This document shows positions 23,306 to 34,632 of a stretch of 64,000 nucleotides of DNA, one piece after another; position 1 is the first letter of the stretch; each line of letters starts with the position of its first letter. The notes beneath the pieces are model-generated. The model saw nothing but the letters and a program-made list of their open reading frames with translations. It did no database searches and was not told the DNA's origin. The translations under genes and the position numbers were made by a program. This DNA comes from Morinoia aosen. Lineage: Eukaryota > Arthropoda > Malacostraca > Amphipoda > Talitridae. The stretch is taken from the NCBI GenBank assembly GCA_030386875.1, contig CM059572.1, forward strand, positions 38,933,732-38,997,731. Reading direction: 5' to 3'.

Positions 23306-24137
23306 CATATCTGTGAATTTGAAAAAAATGGTCTTGGTTCTTCATATTCCAGTTCTTTCCTCTGAAATGTGGTCCTATTCTGTAATATGCTGCTTGTTTT
23401 CCGTAGAGTTACCAGCACCTGATCGCACTATACCAGTGCTTCGCTCTACACGTGCTCATACTCGCTAAAGCAGATTCCCGCCGTCTCCCTACACAGCCCC
23501 AGCCTCATTGCCTCCCTTCAGCACATTTATTTGTTAATTTTATGCACGGCTGCAGCACGTTATGAATATTCATGCTTCCACGGGAGAAAAGTTTACTCCT
23601 CTTCATTTAGATTCTAAAATGAAATTCTGAGCGTACGGCAGTGTTTCTTTTTCCCAGTCTTCGTCCTCCACAAACGTTCTTTTATGAAGATTTTTCTTTC
23701 TCTGTTGAAGAAAATAAACTACCAGAATAGAGGTATAGCGGCGATCTCGTGTTTGCACGTTCTACTGTAAAGGGTGACTCTTTTCTGATCCATATCGCAT
23801 AATTTTTCTTGCTATGATACCGTTTCTGTGACGTCATCCTTGCAAATGTCCGAGCGTGCACTTGAAGTTTGAATAGATTGCTCGATCAAGCAATGTCAGA
23901 GTTTTCAAGAAAAGGCGCTCCATTGCTTCTTTTTATCTTCACTTAGCGAGTACTGCTTACCGTTTTGCGTCGCTTCTGCAACAGACGCGTGATTTAGATT
24001 GCTTAGTCGATGAAGACCCACGGCATTTAATTATTTGTAAGCAGAAAAATAAATCGTAAATTTTGCATGCAGGCAGATTTATTCGATATATTTTCGAGTG
24101 ACAGTTTTCTTCGTCGACGATGTATTCCTCCTGTTAC

Positions 24138-24265
24138 GTCTGTGGTCCATGGAGGTACTTCTGAAAGTAGGTGTTTTACTGCCTCCTTTGTGTAAATTAG
24201 AGTCTGTGGTCTACAGAGGTACTTCTGAAAGTAGGTGGTTTACTGCCTTCTGTGTGCAAATTAGT
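24138..24265 (+). repeat. Tandem duplication, 64-bp unit
   Basis: Two adjacent copies begin GTCTGTGGTC at 24138 and 24202 and share AGGTACTTCTGAAAGTAGGT, TTTACTGCC and GTGTAAATTAG/GTGCAAATTAG. Only two copies are present. Confidence 0.85.
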
Positions 24266-24680
24266 GAGTGAACATTGCATGTATTCAGAGCCATTATTTT
24301 GCAGACCATTACTCTCCAGAGAAGGCGGGGCCCTGAACGCTTCTCGAGCGGTGTGCGATGCTCGTTTCACTGACATAAGCACACATTAGAGGAAGCCTTC
24401 GCCTGAGGTGCCCTAAGCAATCCGCGGTAGTCGAGAATTACGGCTATGAGCATAGATCAGAGTTGAAAGGTCTTCTATTTCCCAATTCCCTTTATACTTC
24501 ATTCATTAGGCTGACTGATGAAATCAATTTCTTGCGAAATTTCTTCATTGCTAGCTCTTCTCTCTCGCTTTCCTCTCTACTTACGCTGCCTTTTTCACCA
24601 TCTGGATCCTGCAGTGTGCATGTTTGTTTTTTGTTATTGAATTGCTATACTAACCAAATTCATAGGTAGATTGAGATCAC

Positions 24681-24877
24681 TTAACACTTAAAATTATGAG
24701 ATTTTCATGATGCTGCTGATCGACCAGCGGTCACAAACTCAATTTTCATACATACTTAATGAAAAGTAAATGAAGGCAAGATCTGTTTAATGTTCGATTT
24801 TTCAAAATTGATCTCTAAAATTAACTCTTAGTTGAATATTGAGCTTCAGTTTAACCCACCGCATTCAACGTGGTTAA
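24681..24877 (-). mobile_element. piggyBac-like MITE, copy c
   Basis: TTAA at 24681 and TTAA at 24874 enclose 197 bp. The family order appears in reverse orientation: ATTTTCATGATGCTGCTGA, CATACTTAATGAAAAGTAAA, GGCAAGATCT, TTTTCAAAATTGA and TGAATATTGAGCTTCAGTTT. It is shorter than copy a because the segment with the CCACCGGTGG palindrome is missing. Confidence 0.72.
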
Positions 24878-25223
24878 TAGCTTGGAAATTTAGTATACTG
24901 GGGACTTCAGCTTTTTTACAACTGCTGTTGATAAATATGGTTTGAATAACATTGAAACCATTTTTATTTCTATAAAATATTTTTATATTCTTCTGAGTTA
25001 CAGGATCCGTTTTCGTTTAAGAGAAGTCGCTTTACCCTTCCTCCTGTACAGATGAGGTAACAGAATGGCATTCGGACGGGGAAAGAAACCCGTTCACTAT
25101 GGTAGCGACGAACAATAACTGAAATGTGTCGCGCAAGCATTGTAGTTACGGTGACGCTCTCCAGGGCAAATGTAGGTTGATGTTTGTAATGATGTGATTT
25201 CTGAAAGGGACTAATGTTAGTTT

Positions 25224-25740
25224 GTGAGGGTATTGTTTGTTTGTGAGGGTAATATTTACTGGGTGAGGGTAATATTTGCTGGGTGAGGGTAATATTTGCT
25301 GGGTGAGGGTAATATTTGCTGGGTGAGGGTAATATTTGCTGGGTGAGGGTAATATTTGCTGAGTGAGGGTAATATTTACTGGGTGAGGGTAAGATTTACT
25401 GGGTGAGGGTAATATTTACTGGGTGAGGGTAATATTTACTGGATGAGGGTAATATTTGCTGGGTGAGGGTAATATTTACTGGGTGAGGGTAATATTTACT
25501 GGGTGAGGGTAATATTTACTGGGTGAGGGTAATATTTACTGGGTGAGGGTAATATTTACTGGATGAGGGTAATATTTGCTGGGTGAGGGTAATATTTACT
25601 GGGTGAGGGTAGTATTTACTGGGTGAGGGTAATATTTACTGGGTGAGGGTAATATTTACTGGGTGGGGGTAATATTTACTGGGTTGGGGTAATATTTACT
25701 GGGTTGGGGTAATATTTACTGGGTTGGGGTAATATTTGCT
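25224..25740. repeat. 20-bp minisatellite, type 1 (about 26 units)
   Basis: The unit is GGGTGAGGGTAATATTTACT, with a common T-G-C-T ending variant and a GGGTTGGGG variant at the right end. From 25261 every unit is exactly 20 bp. The + strand has two GGG runs per unit, so neighbouring units could form G-quadruplexes with 3- and 11-base loops. No gene is present. Confidence 0.97.
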
Positions 25741-25775
25741 CGATGAGGATGTTTTTTGCAGAGAAAAGAGAACCA

Positions 25776-26305
25776 TTGCAGAGTACGATCAATCTATCCA
25801 GAGTAAGGGCGATCTTTTCAGAGTAAGGGCGATCTTTTCAGAGTAGGGGCGATCTTTTCAGAGTAGGGGCGATCTTTTCAGAGTAGGGGCGATCTTTTCA
25901 GAGTAGGGGCGATCTTTTCAGAGTAGGGGCGATCTTTTCAGAGTAGGGGCGATCTTTTCAGAGTAGGGGCGATCTTTTCAGTGTAGGGGCGATCTTTTCA
26001 GTGTAGGGGCAATCTTTTCAGAGTAGGGGCAATCTTTTCAGAGTAGGGGCAATCTTTTCAGAGTAGGGGCAATCTTTTCAGAGTAAGGGCAATCTTGGCA
26101 GGGTAAGGGCAATCTTGGCAGGGTAAGGGCAATCTTGGCAGGGTAAGGGGCAATCTTGACAGGGTAAGGGTAATTTTGACAGGGAAAGGGTGGGTATTCT
26201 GTGTAGGGTCAGGATAAGTTTTGAAGGGTTTTTAAAATTCATTGAGGGTATGGGTGATCTTAAAAGGATAAGGGTACTCGTTATCGGGTGAGGGTAATAC
26301 TGTAA
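25776..26305. repeat. 20-bp minisatellite, type 2, grading into variants
   Basis: The unit is GAGTAGGGGCGATCTTTTCA. It is nearly uniform from 25801 to about 26080, then shifts to GGGTAAGGGCAATCTTGGCA and later looser forms such as GGGTGAGGGTAATACTGTAA near 26287. The last form is very close to type 1. A minus-strand open frame here is only a by-product of the repeat. Confidence 0.96.
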
Positions 26306-28554
26306 AAGCAATTGTGATATATACAAAGTAATCAAAAAGTTTTCCTTGTCCTTTTTCCACTGACAGACCTACATGAAATAATGAGATTTGTTCTGCTCAT
26401 CATTTGTTGCTCCATCAAAACATAGGAGTATATAAAGCTGATGTTTAGGTTATGAAAACGTGTTCCAGCCTTGCTGTGTTAAATACATGTACTTTACAGA
26501 TACCGCTTATATACACTAATACAGAAGTGAGAAATTTTACTGGTGTAAAAGAATATATTTATGAATAACTAGAGATGGTTGAGGTGCAAGTTAATACTCA
26601 AAAGACACGAGCTGGAGAACTAAACAACCGGTTGCATAATTAATGCCAAAATAAGAAGAATATTTCATTCCTGACTAGTGCTCATATATGTTTTTCTCTC
26701 AATGTAGTTTAAAGAGTGTCAAAGATCTTGTTTCGCACTTGTAAATTGAGTCTTTTTCACCATATTAAGGTACTCTCGAATTTACAAATGACATACGTAA
26801 ATTCAACAATGTCCAACGAATAGAACTAGTTGCGGATGCTTTTGGTGCGATATGAAGCGATTTTATGCGCTATGATTCCGGCCACCAGGTGTGTCGGTTA
26901 AAGAAGCACCACCTGTCCGTTTCAAAGACCTCTACTGTCGAGGGGAACAAAATTCAGAAATTAATCTCGCAGATGTCGGTAGAGAGACGCAAAACTTGGT
27001 TGCGTGAGTCGATGTTCAGGACTCCAAGCTCTGCAGGAGTCTGTCGTGTCTCAGCTGACATGGGTCGAATAAAAGCAGAACTCCTGTCAGGAGCGGCACG
27101 TGTTTGCATAAGTTGCAGCGCGGATCAAGCGTTCGCTGGAAAGTTCGGTCGGCGAATGCTGTCGAGGCCATCTGTCTATACACGGCAGCGACTGTAGAAG
27201 ATCTAACAGTAAAATAAATCGTTGAATCTTGTGCTATGTTGAGGTTGTCGTCTCGGTCCCTATTCTGGTGCATGACAAACTTCTTCTGAGTCGTCAGCAA
27301 ATTTAGGAATTTTATTGAATTTTCGTACACCTTGTCTAATCGATCAACTGAATGGCTAATTGTCATTAACGCCTTAAATAGGTCCAACTTGTTTACGAGA
27401 CATGAAGGCAAAGTTCAGCCTTCGAAATGATCACATTTGGAAGGCAAATGACATCATAATTATGGCTACTGAAACATGTTTAAAATGAATTTGTAAAATA
27501 AAATGTTGATTTCTGGTCACAAAGATCTTGTCTACAGTTCAAATTCAATACTCAACGTAAAAAATACCGACTCTATAAAACGGTTTATTCTTCGTCGTCA
27601 ACAACGTTCTGAATGAAGAAAATTATTTTCCACGTCTGTGGAGTTGATATTGGATACCTTTTAACTGATTAGTATTCCGTGTAAGAGCGAGAGGAAGACC
27701 AAGTTCTCTGGTTGAAGCGCCGCAACAGAACTCTACAGTAAGATGGAAGGAAATTTGAGATGAATTTTGTTTGGAAACTGATACCTTTAATAGATTAATC
27801 AGTGAAATGTGGAGGGTTTTCGCGGGCATCTGTTTGAGAAAAATCAAGGTTGTTATAGGACTTTCTCTCAAATTTCTTGCAGTTTCAACATAGCCTGACG
27901 AATATGTCATTCACTCAGAACTTTAACGTACAAAGGAACTCGTGTTGAACTGAGCCATCGAGATGAATTAATGATTATTCATTTCAGTTTTGAGCCAGGT
28001 TCCCATTGGAGGAGTGAGTAAATGTACTCGGATGAATTAATTATCGTTCTCTATTGTTATTTATACACACACAGTCATTCTCAAATCGGGTATAACTAGT
28101 TATTCTCTAAACGTAGCTTGATGGTAGATATTAGATCGCAAAACGCGAGAAATTTCATATAGTGGAGGCAATCCCCAAAAGACCGTCCTTGTTCGTACAA
28201 CAAATAGGATTCCTTAGTTACTCTGGGTAGAACAAACTCTCCCCATAGTTTCTATAATGTTATTAATGGGAACTTTGGCTCCTCACCGCAGAATTGGCAA
28301 CGTTCAAAGCATGAAATTGTTGTGAGTTTAATTGTTTAGTTTTAATAACCTTGCCATTTTTTGTTTGTTCTCCCCTCTGCAGGTATTCTATGCAACTGGC
28401 CTTTTCCCTTGTTTATTTTTTACGTATATTTGCTCCCTACCTATATTAAGCTGCACTTCGAGCGAATTTTATGAATGGAAATAACAATGTATGGTCTCTT
28501 AATGTTGGCTCTACTTTTCTCTTGGGCCCCATGTCGATATTGCTGTTTGAACTA
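26306..28554. other. No gene seen
   Basis: Overlapping ORFs at 26865-27197 (+, 110 codons) and 27016-27411 (-, 131 codons) are unrecognised. The rest is AT-rich with nothing to report. Confidence 0.45.
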
Positions 28555-28846
28555 TTCTCTTTTTCAAGAAGAATAGGTATGTTTTTTTTTTCGTTTTAAC
28601 AGACCCACTTTGTTTCAGCTCACTGTTGCTTTTTTCAGCTCATAGTATTCTTTTCTTCTATTTTAGCTCACTCTTTCCGTGCTCAGAGTGCGGAGATACA
28701 CAATGTGCGTGCATAGATTCCCCGTTCTCTTAATTCCATACTAAATGATGTCTTCATCCTTCCTTTATTGGGAACACCTTGATTATGGCTGGGGAAGCAT
28801 AAACTAACCTAATTTAAATTAATCTAATCTAATCTAATCTAATCTA
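28555..28846 (+). mobile_element. Unnamed SINE-like retroposon, copy C (5'-truncated)
   Basis: It lacks the CCTCAGG head but keeps AGAATAGGT, CAGACCCACTTTGTTTCAGC, GCATAGATTCCCCGTTC, CCATACTAAATGATG and GGGGAAGC. It ends in the best-developed (TAATC)n tail of the family, with five tandem units. Divergent from copies A, B and H. Confidence 0.75.
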
Positions 28847-29678
28847 ACCCCTACGGGTAAACTTTATAAATTTATTATTGAGAGCACGATAAATGCACGG
28901 CTTCAGTAAGCGGAGTCTTCTGTTTTCTATTTCATTTTATTATGTTCATGAAATAGTTGCATCATCTGCATCATGCAATAGTTGATCTTATCGAAAGTGG
29001 GAAGCGACACCATGTGCTGTAACCTAATGCACGCGCAAAATATGCCAGCGATCAATCTGTGAGCATTTAAAATCTGCAGGGCCAATCATGTGCGTGAGTA
29101 AAATGCGGGTGTAAAATGTGCTGCACCAATCAAGGTTGAGCTGCAAGGATCGGCGAGTTGCGTTCGCTCTATCTGACGAGAGACTCTAGGTTCTATACGA
29201 AATTTTCATTTGGGAATCAACTTGGTGGAATAGCGAGCGATGAGGAGTCCCTTTTTTCAGATTACATCTTATTCAGTAGTTTTCACTTCTATGTTGTTAA
29301 CGTTTTGTGTAGTTATCGTTTCGCATTTGTGCAGTTATTTATTTGATTATGAACTACTTGTGGCCGAGTCAGCAGCACTAGCAATAATCTGTAAAAATAC
29401 CTTCGGTTTGAGGTCCAGTGCACGCTGTCAGCCCTGTTGTTACGATAGTTTTTTGTTCTCGTGTTTTCGATGCCATATAATTTTTAGTGGTCTTAATTCT
29501 TCTCTGACACGCTCCGTCCCAAAGTCTGAACTTCGATAATTTATTAAGCCTCGTTTTCAGCTCCTCAGAAGTAAGTTACCAAAAAAGTTAAATTTGAGCA
29601 AAAGTTGTGGCTGGTTCAGATTGAGTTTGAATGCAAGAATTCGAAATTTCTATACTTTTAATTTGAAACATTATTCTA

Positions 29679-29861
29679 ATGAAGGTGATGTTGTCGATAA
29701 TTTCGGGCTTACTCTGCATAACCTTCGGGAAATACAAGGGGAAACGATCCCTCGACACTGGCGATGTTATCGACCAGGTGCAAAAGAAGCGATGGCAGAG
29801 GAGCCAAGGAACGTTCGCGGCTGAACGCAATCTGCGTGCCTCGTTCCCTCGTTTGATTTGA
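29679..29861 (+). CDS. Speculative 60-aa secreted-peptide-like ORF
   Basis: The ORF begins MKVMLSIISGLLCITFG, which has the charge and hydrophobic core of a signal peptide, followed by a basic segment with GKR and KKR sites that prohormone convertases could cut. Neuropeptide precursors look like this, but so can chance ORFs. The region is open in other frames on both strands, and no known peptide was recognised. There is no upstream exon or promoter evidence. Confidence 0.1.
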   Translation: MKVMLSIISGLLCITFGKYKGKRSLDTGDVIDQVQKKRWQRSQGTFAAERNLRASFPRLI

Positions 29862-31043
29862 CGGCCGCTCGGACAAGAACCTGAAATTGTCGCCGCTTCG
29901 AGTAATTTCCTGTTGGCAATATCCCCTCCCGGGCTGACCCAGACAGTTTATTTTTGCGAACAAGCTTCATTTTGTTGACTTTGGCTTGTAATTGTTGACT
30001 TTGGGGGTCCACGCAGGGTCGTGTAACCAAAAGTGGCGCGTCTCACAAAACTGGGACTTTGCTGCAGAAATTGTGTGGCGACTGGCATGAATGGCGCTGT
30101 AGTGAGCGGCGGAGTTTGGGAGTGTGCTGGTGAGCTGAGTGAGATGCTCTATAATATAGGGCAGGGCGAGGCATGTGAGTATACAAACAAGTGTGGCTGA
30201 GTTCGGTAGGGGTAAATGTTAGAATGAAGTGTGCGACGTGAAATGTGCGACAGCAAGTGTTGTACAGGGAATTGTGATCGCTGAAGCAGTGAGTTGTAGT
30301 GAAGGTAACGAGGAAAAAGAATGGGCAAGCAGAAATGATGGTAAGTATAAATTTTACTGGGATGTAAACGAGGAAGAAAAAGATGGGGAGGGGCTGAGGA
30401 GGACGCGATCATTTCATGAGTTATGTGCCAGCAATCGCGGATTTATGAGATGCGCGCCTTTTGCTCACCGAGCTTTAAATAACGATGATGACATTCGAAG
30501 CGATGATTTAAGAGCCACTGAACTCACCGGGAAGCTACAACTGGCGCACGATGCGCGCCTCTGTCTCGCGCGTTGCAGGCGTTCTTGAAAAATGGCAATG
30601 GTTCCACTTGGAAATTTAGTTTCGGATCAGCCTCGATTTATCTCCGCTTGGGTCATCAGAAATTCAGATTAGCTTCGATTTAAATTGTAATGTTCACAGC
30701 TGCCTGATCCAAAGGAATGACTTTACTTAACTTGGCCATTGCGCGGTCTCGCTAGCATGTAAATGTGTTGTATCTAATAAAGGTTCGGCTTCAGGAGCTT
30801 CAATTTGTAACCGAGAATTGACTATGATGGATGGCAGAAATTTTCATGAGCATATTCAATGAGGACATCCTTCTTATTTCCAGAATATTGGGCATAGAGG
30901 TAGGTAATTTACGAAGGAAAAATATTTTCTGCCTCTAGAACCCAGAATGAAATTTTCTTCTTTTGATGGGATAACCCGTCACGAAACAGAGGATAAGAAG
31001 TAGGTTAAAAGTTAAGTTTGTCATTCCCGTGCTATAGGTACTG
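29862..31043. other. No confident gene; GC-richer area
   Basis: A + ORF at 30229-30588 (119 codons, acidic in the middle) has no recognised domain, and the opposite strand is open too. GTGAAGGTAACG near 30299 and GATGGTAAGT near 30337 could be splice donors. Nothing further supports an exon. Confidence 0.35.
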
Positions 31044-31335
31044 GCGCCTCCTAGGAGAAAAACTGTTGGATGCCTCAGCTGCACATAGGCCTTCGGGACT
31101 CCTGTAGTTCATGCCAACTTCTTTAAGTTTTCGCATTTCTTTTCTCTCCCTTCTTTGTCTTTTCTTTCCTTTTTTTCTTAATTTAATGCTTCTATGCGCA
31201 GGGAATTCTGTGTTGGAACACACTTTTTGCATTGATTCCTCGTTTTAAACAATCCACACTGAATGGTCCCTTCTCTTCGCTCTCTTGAGATCACCTAAGT
31301 TGAGGCAAGGCAATGTTGAACGGACTAATATAATA
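31044..31335 (+). mobile_element. Unnamed SINE-like retroposon, copy D (divergent)
   Basis: Old copy recognisable from CCTCCTAGGAGAAAAACT, GCTTCTATGCGCAGG, TTGCATTGATTCCTCGTTTT, CCACACTGAATGGTCCCTTC and CTCTCTTGAGATCACCT, in the same order as in the intact copies. The head is missing and the tail has decayed to ACTAATATAATAA. Confidence 0.6.
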
Positions 31336-34300
31336 ACATTCATAATTATTTGATAGGATGAAATCAGTATCCTCCTGCAAGAGATTGGGCAGCGTGCTGC
31401 TTTGCCCGGCATAAAAAACTGAAGTTATTTTGAGAAACCCCTTTCTGCTGGGAAAGTTTCTACCATGTTATTAGTTCCAGGGTATGCATGGATTAATTTT
31501 CCAGCTCCCTATTAAAATCAGGTGTTTTCGGTGCTTCATGAGCTTTCTTGCTCACATTGTCCTCTTAATTTTTTATACACTAATGCAGAACACGAATAAA
31601 ATAACGCAGTTGAAGCTTGTTGTAACTTAATGATAGTGAAGATATTATGTGGGAAAAATTCCTAGAATTTACAAGCTGGTTTTCCTGTACACTCTGTTGA
31701 AACTACTACCTTTCTTCGAATTGATGATTCAAAAATTGCAGGTGCAAAAGTAAGTCGACTCTGTGGTCAGAGAACAACTTTGCTGCCATAGAATTCTTTG
31801 CTCGAGGGTTCACTGTTTTCGTACTAACTCCGAAAAAACACATGCTCTTATTTCAATAGAAATGTGATAAACCTAGTTTGAGCCGCATGGTACCTGCACC
31901 TGTCTCTTTTAACACCGTCAATTACTCTTTCCCGATGGTTTTAATCGATTTCCATACTAACAGGTTATCCAAAAAGTTGAAATGCACATTCATTCTTGTT
32001 TGTTCAAGCGTCCCAAGTGACTTGGAAAGGAGTATTGAAAAGGGGTCCAAATCAGCTTTCTTCCCACCTTGGAGCGCTCCAGCGGAACTCATCAGTCCTC
32101 TCTCAGACATTTGGAAGGAGTTCTTCTCAGTGAGATATTTTAGTGTGTCTCTTGCTTGGCACGTTATCCAGTAATCTCAGAATATCCTGAGCTACTTACG
32201 TCAGGTTCCGATAATCGTCGAACGCTTTTAAGTTACACGGGATCACTAGCCATCGGCCACAAAGTGTATTTTTACTAAAATTTAACGAAAGTAAAATGAT
32301 GGCATTTGTCTTTGAAGTTTTGTCTTGTTGGAAGTAGAATTTGAGTTTCATAGAAATTGAATATCAAATTTCAGCTGAACCCGGAGCTGCACACTTGTTG
32401 GAACAAATGCATAGTGGTACAATTTTCTAGACTCAGTATTTCACAGCACATTCTTCTGCGTCTGCAAGTATAAGTCTTGCGAGGAGTCTATTAATTTGGT
32501 TACAGCCGACTGCGGTGTTTGCTGTACACTTCGTCCGTTGATTGACATTTCCGTCGTATTTCGAACCAGTCTATTTCTTAGGAGTTCTTCAAGCTTTGCC
32601 CACACCAACTCGATTATATTCGAGTCGAGAGACGCCTGTCTAAAACGTCAACACGACGACGTCGAAACCTTAGTTGATACTGGTGTTGTGAGTGTTTTGG
32701 ATCTCTATCATGTTGAAAAATGAAGTTTCTGCCCAATGTTCCTCTTGTAGGGAGGTCTATTTTTGTCACAAGTTTATTTTTGTACGGTATCGTCTTGAAT
32801 TTGGGGTGAAAGAACCATGTCTAAAGGAAACAGGAAGTTAAACAGGAAATTGCATTCGTTTTTCATTCCTCTGTCGTTTTCATGCTAAAGCTCTATCTTA
32901 AACACGATGTAGTAGACTCTTCACAACAGCGTGAAGGCGCTGCAATCGAAAATACTGCTTTCGACATGCTGGTCAGAAAGAAATTGGAATTTAGTCTAAA
33001 CTTTGCGTCTGCTAGACATCTGACGAATTGTACTCCTTTCGAATCAAGCATTATACTTCGATACCCAAGGTAATTCTGCTCTACTTTATCCTGAACTCAT
33101 CCTCTGAAAATGCTCTTCTGCCCAATGCAAATAAGTGCGTTGATTCATTTCATACATTAATGGATTTTCACAGATTTTCTTTGGAACAGTCGTCCTTCAT
33201 GATGACGTTTTATGTGTAACGGCGGATTTCGGTTTGAAGGTCATCGATCTTAAGTTGTATTCCCGCTTTAGCGAGTCATGGATTTTCGGGAGACAGGAGT
33301 CTTAGATTGTGATTGAGCAAACGATCATCAGTAGTCTACCTGCCTCGCTCACCTTAACAGTTCCTCCTTGTGCATTCCAGGAGCTTTGGGGAAGTTTTGA
33401 GATTGTATGATGCTGATCGGTTGGATTGTCTCGCCAAATGCGTATAGGAAGTGCCAGCTTTTCACTTTAATGCGATGCCTGCCTGTCTGTGCTTACGGTG
33501 AGATATTTTTAGACTCCCTATCTCAGTTTTAAAAGTAGTTAAAATAGGAAAAATATGAGAGAAATTGAACACAAAAACGTATTCAGAATTCACTATTTCG
33601 ATAAATTTGGAAGACGTACGAAGGATTCTGAAGCCCTTTTTGAAAACTATATCCAGCATTGCCTTCAACTACTAATTTCTGTTCTCTCAGCTTACAAAAT
33701 TTTGCAGAGGTCAAAAGTATTCGAAATGAGGCGTACGCAAAACCAAGAGTCAGCATAATTATGCTCGTTAGTGTATTTCAACTACGAACTGAATTTCATT
33801 TCAAGTCTTGGAATTATTCCTTTCGTGTTCATAATTAGCTTCATCAGCGACATTCTGCGCAACAGAGTTTTTGAATAAGCTGCCGGTAGTTCTGAGGAAA
33901 AATCTGCGCACATCCAATTATCTTGAGCTCAAAACTGCAAATTGTTCAGTAATTTCCTTTAATTAGATCCGCTTATGGCAGGCGCAGAAAAAGAAGTCTC
34001 GCTCAAATTCCTTAAGGGTCACTTAAGGATGCTGGCATCTGGTGCTGATGGCTGCTGCGCCCTGCATATGATAAGCAAAACAAGCCGATTCTCAAAATCT
34101 TCACGCGAATAAATGCAAAACTGGCAATTTTAAGGCAAATTTGGGCTACAGCTGCGTCTTACGAGGTCTTTCTGCAGCGGATTAGCGCGCATCTTTGCGA
34201 CCAAAACAGACAAAATCCCCCGCAATCATGCCATTATCATTGGTCGTCGTCTGATCAAGAAAACGGAAGGCAAAACTGGAGGGTATCTTCCGCAAGATGC

Positions 34301-34632
34301 CGTCTTTATTTCAACCGAGTTGGGACGAATATGAGCACAAGGCGACCTCGAAATGAACACTCCTGATGGCTCTGCGCTTTGAAAATTTGAGCTTCAACAG
34401 CGATGCGGTCGTTACGCTCTCTCTGACCATGTTGCCGTGCGTTATGCTTGCAGCTCCTGATTTCTGCTGCTTGAAATTTTAGATTTCTGGTTCTTAAGGA
34501 AATGGCTTTTGAAAAGCTCCCAAGGTGAGTCTCGGGGACTTCTTACCCGTTTTTTAAAGTATGTATGTACAGACTTTTTGTGCTGTTCTTTAAAGTGCGT
34601 GTGGGTCGTTAGTGATTCACTCGCGCATCGTA
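31336..34632. other. No gene seen; possible conserved non-coding block at 33960-34330
   Basis: ORFs here are under 100 codons and unrecognised. The block at 33960-34330 has even base composition, no repeats and AT/GC-mixed short words such as GCTTATGGC and AATTAGATCC. This is typical of regulatory DNA, but no test can be made here. Confidence 0.3.
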
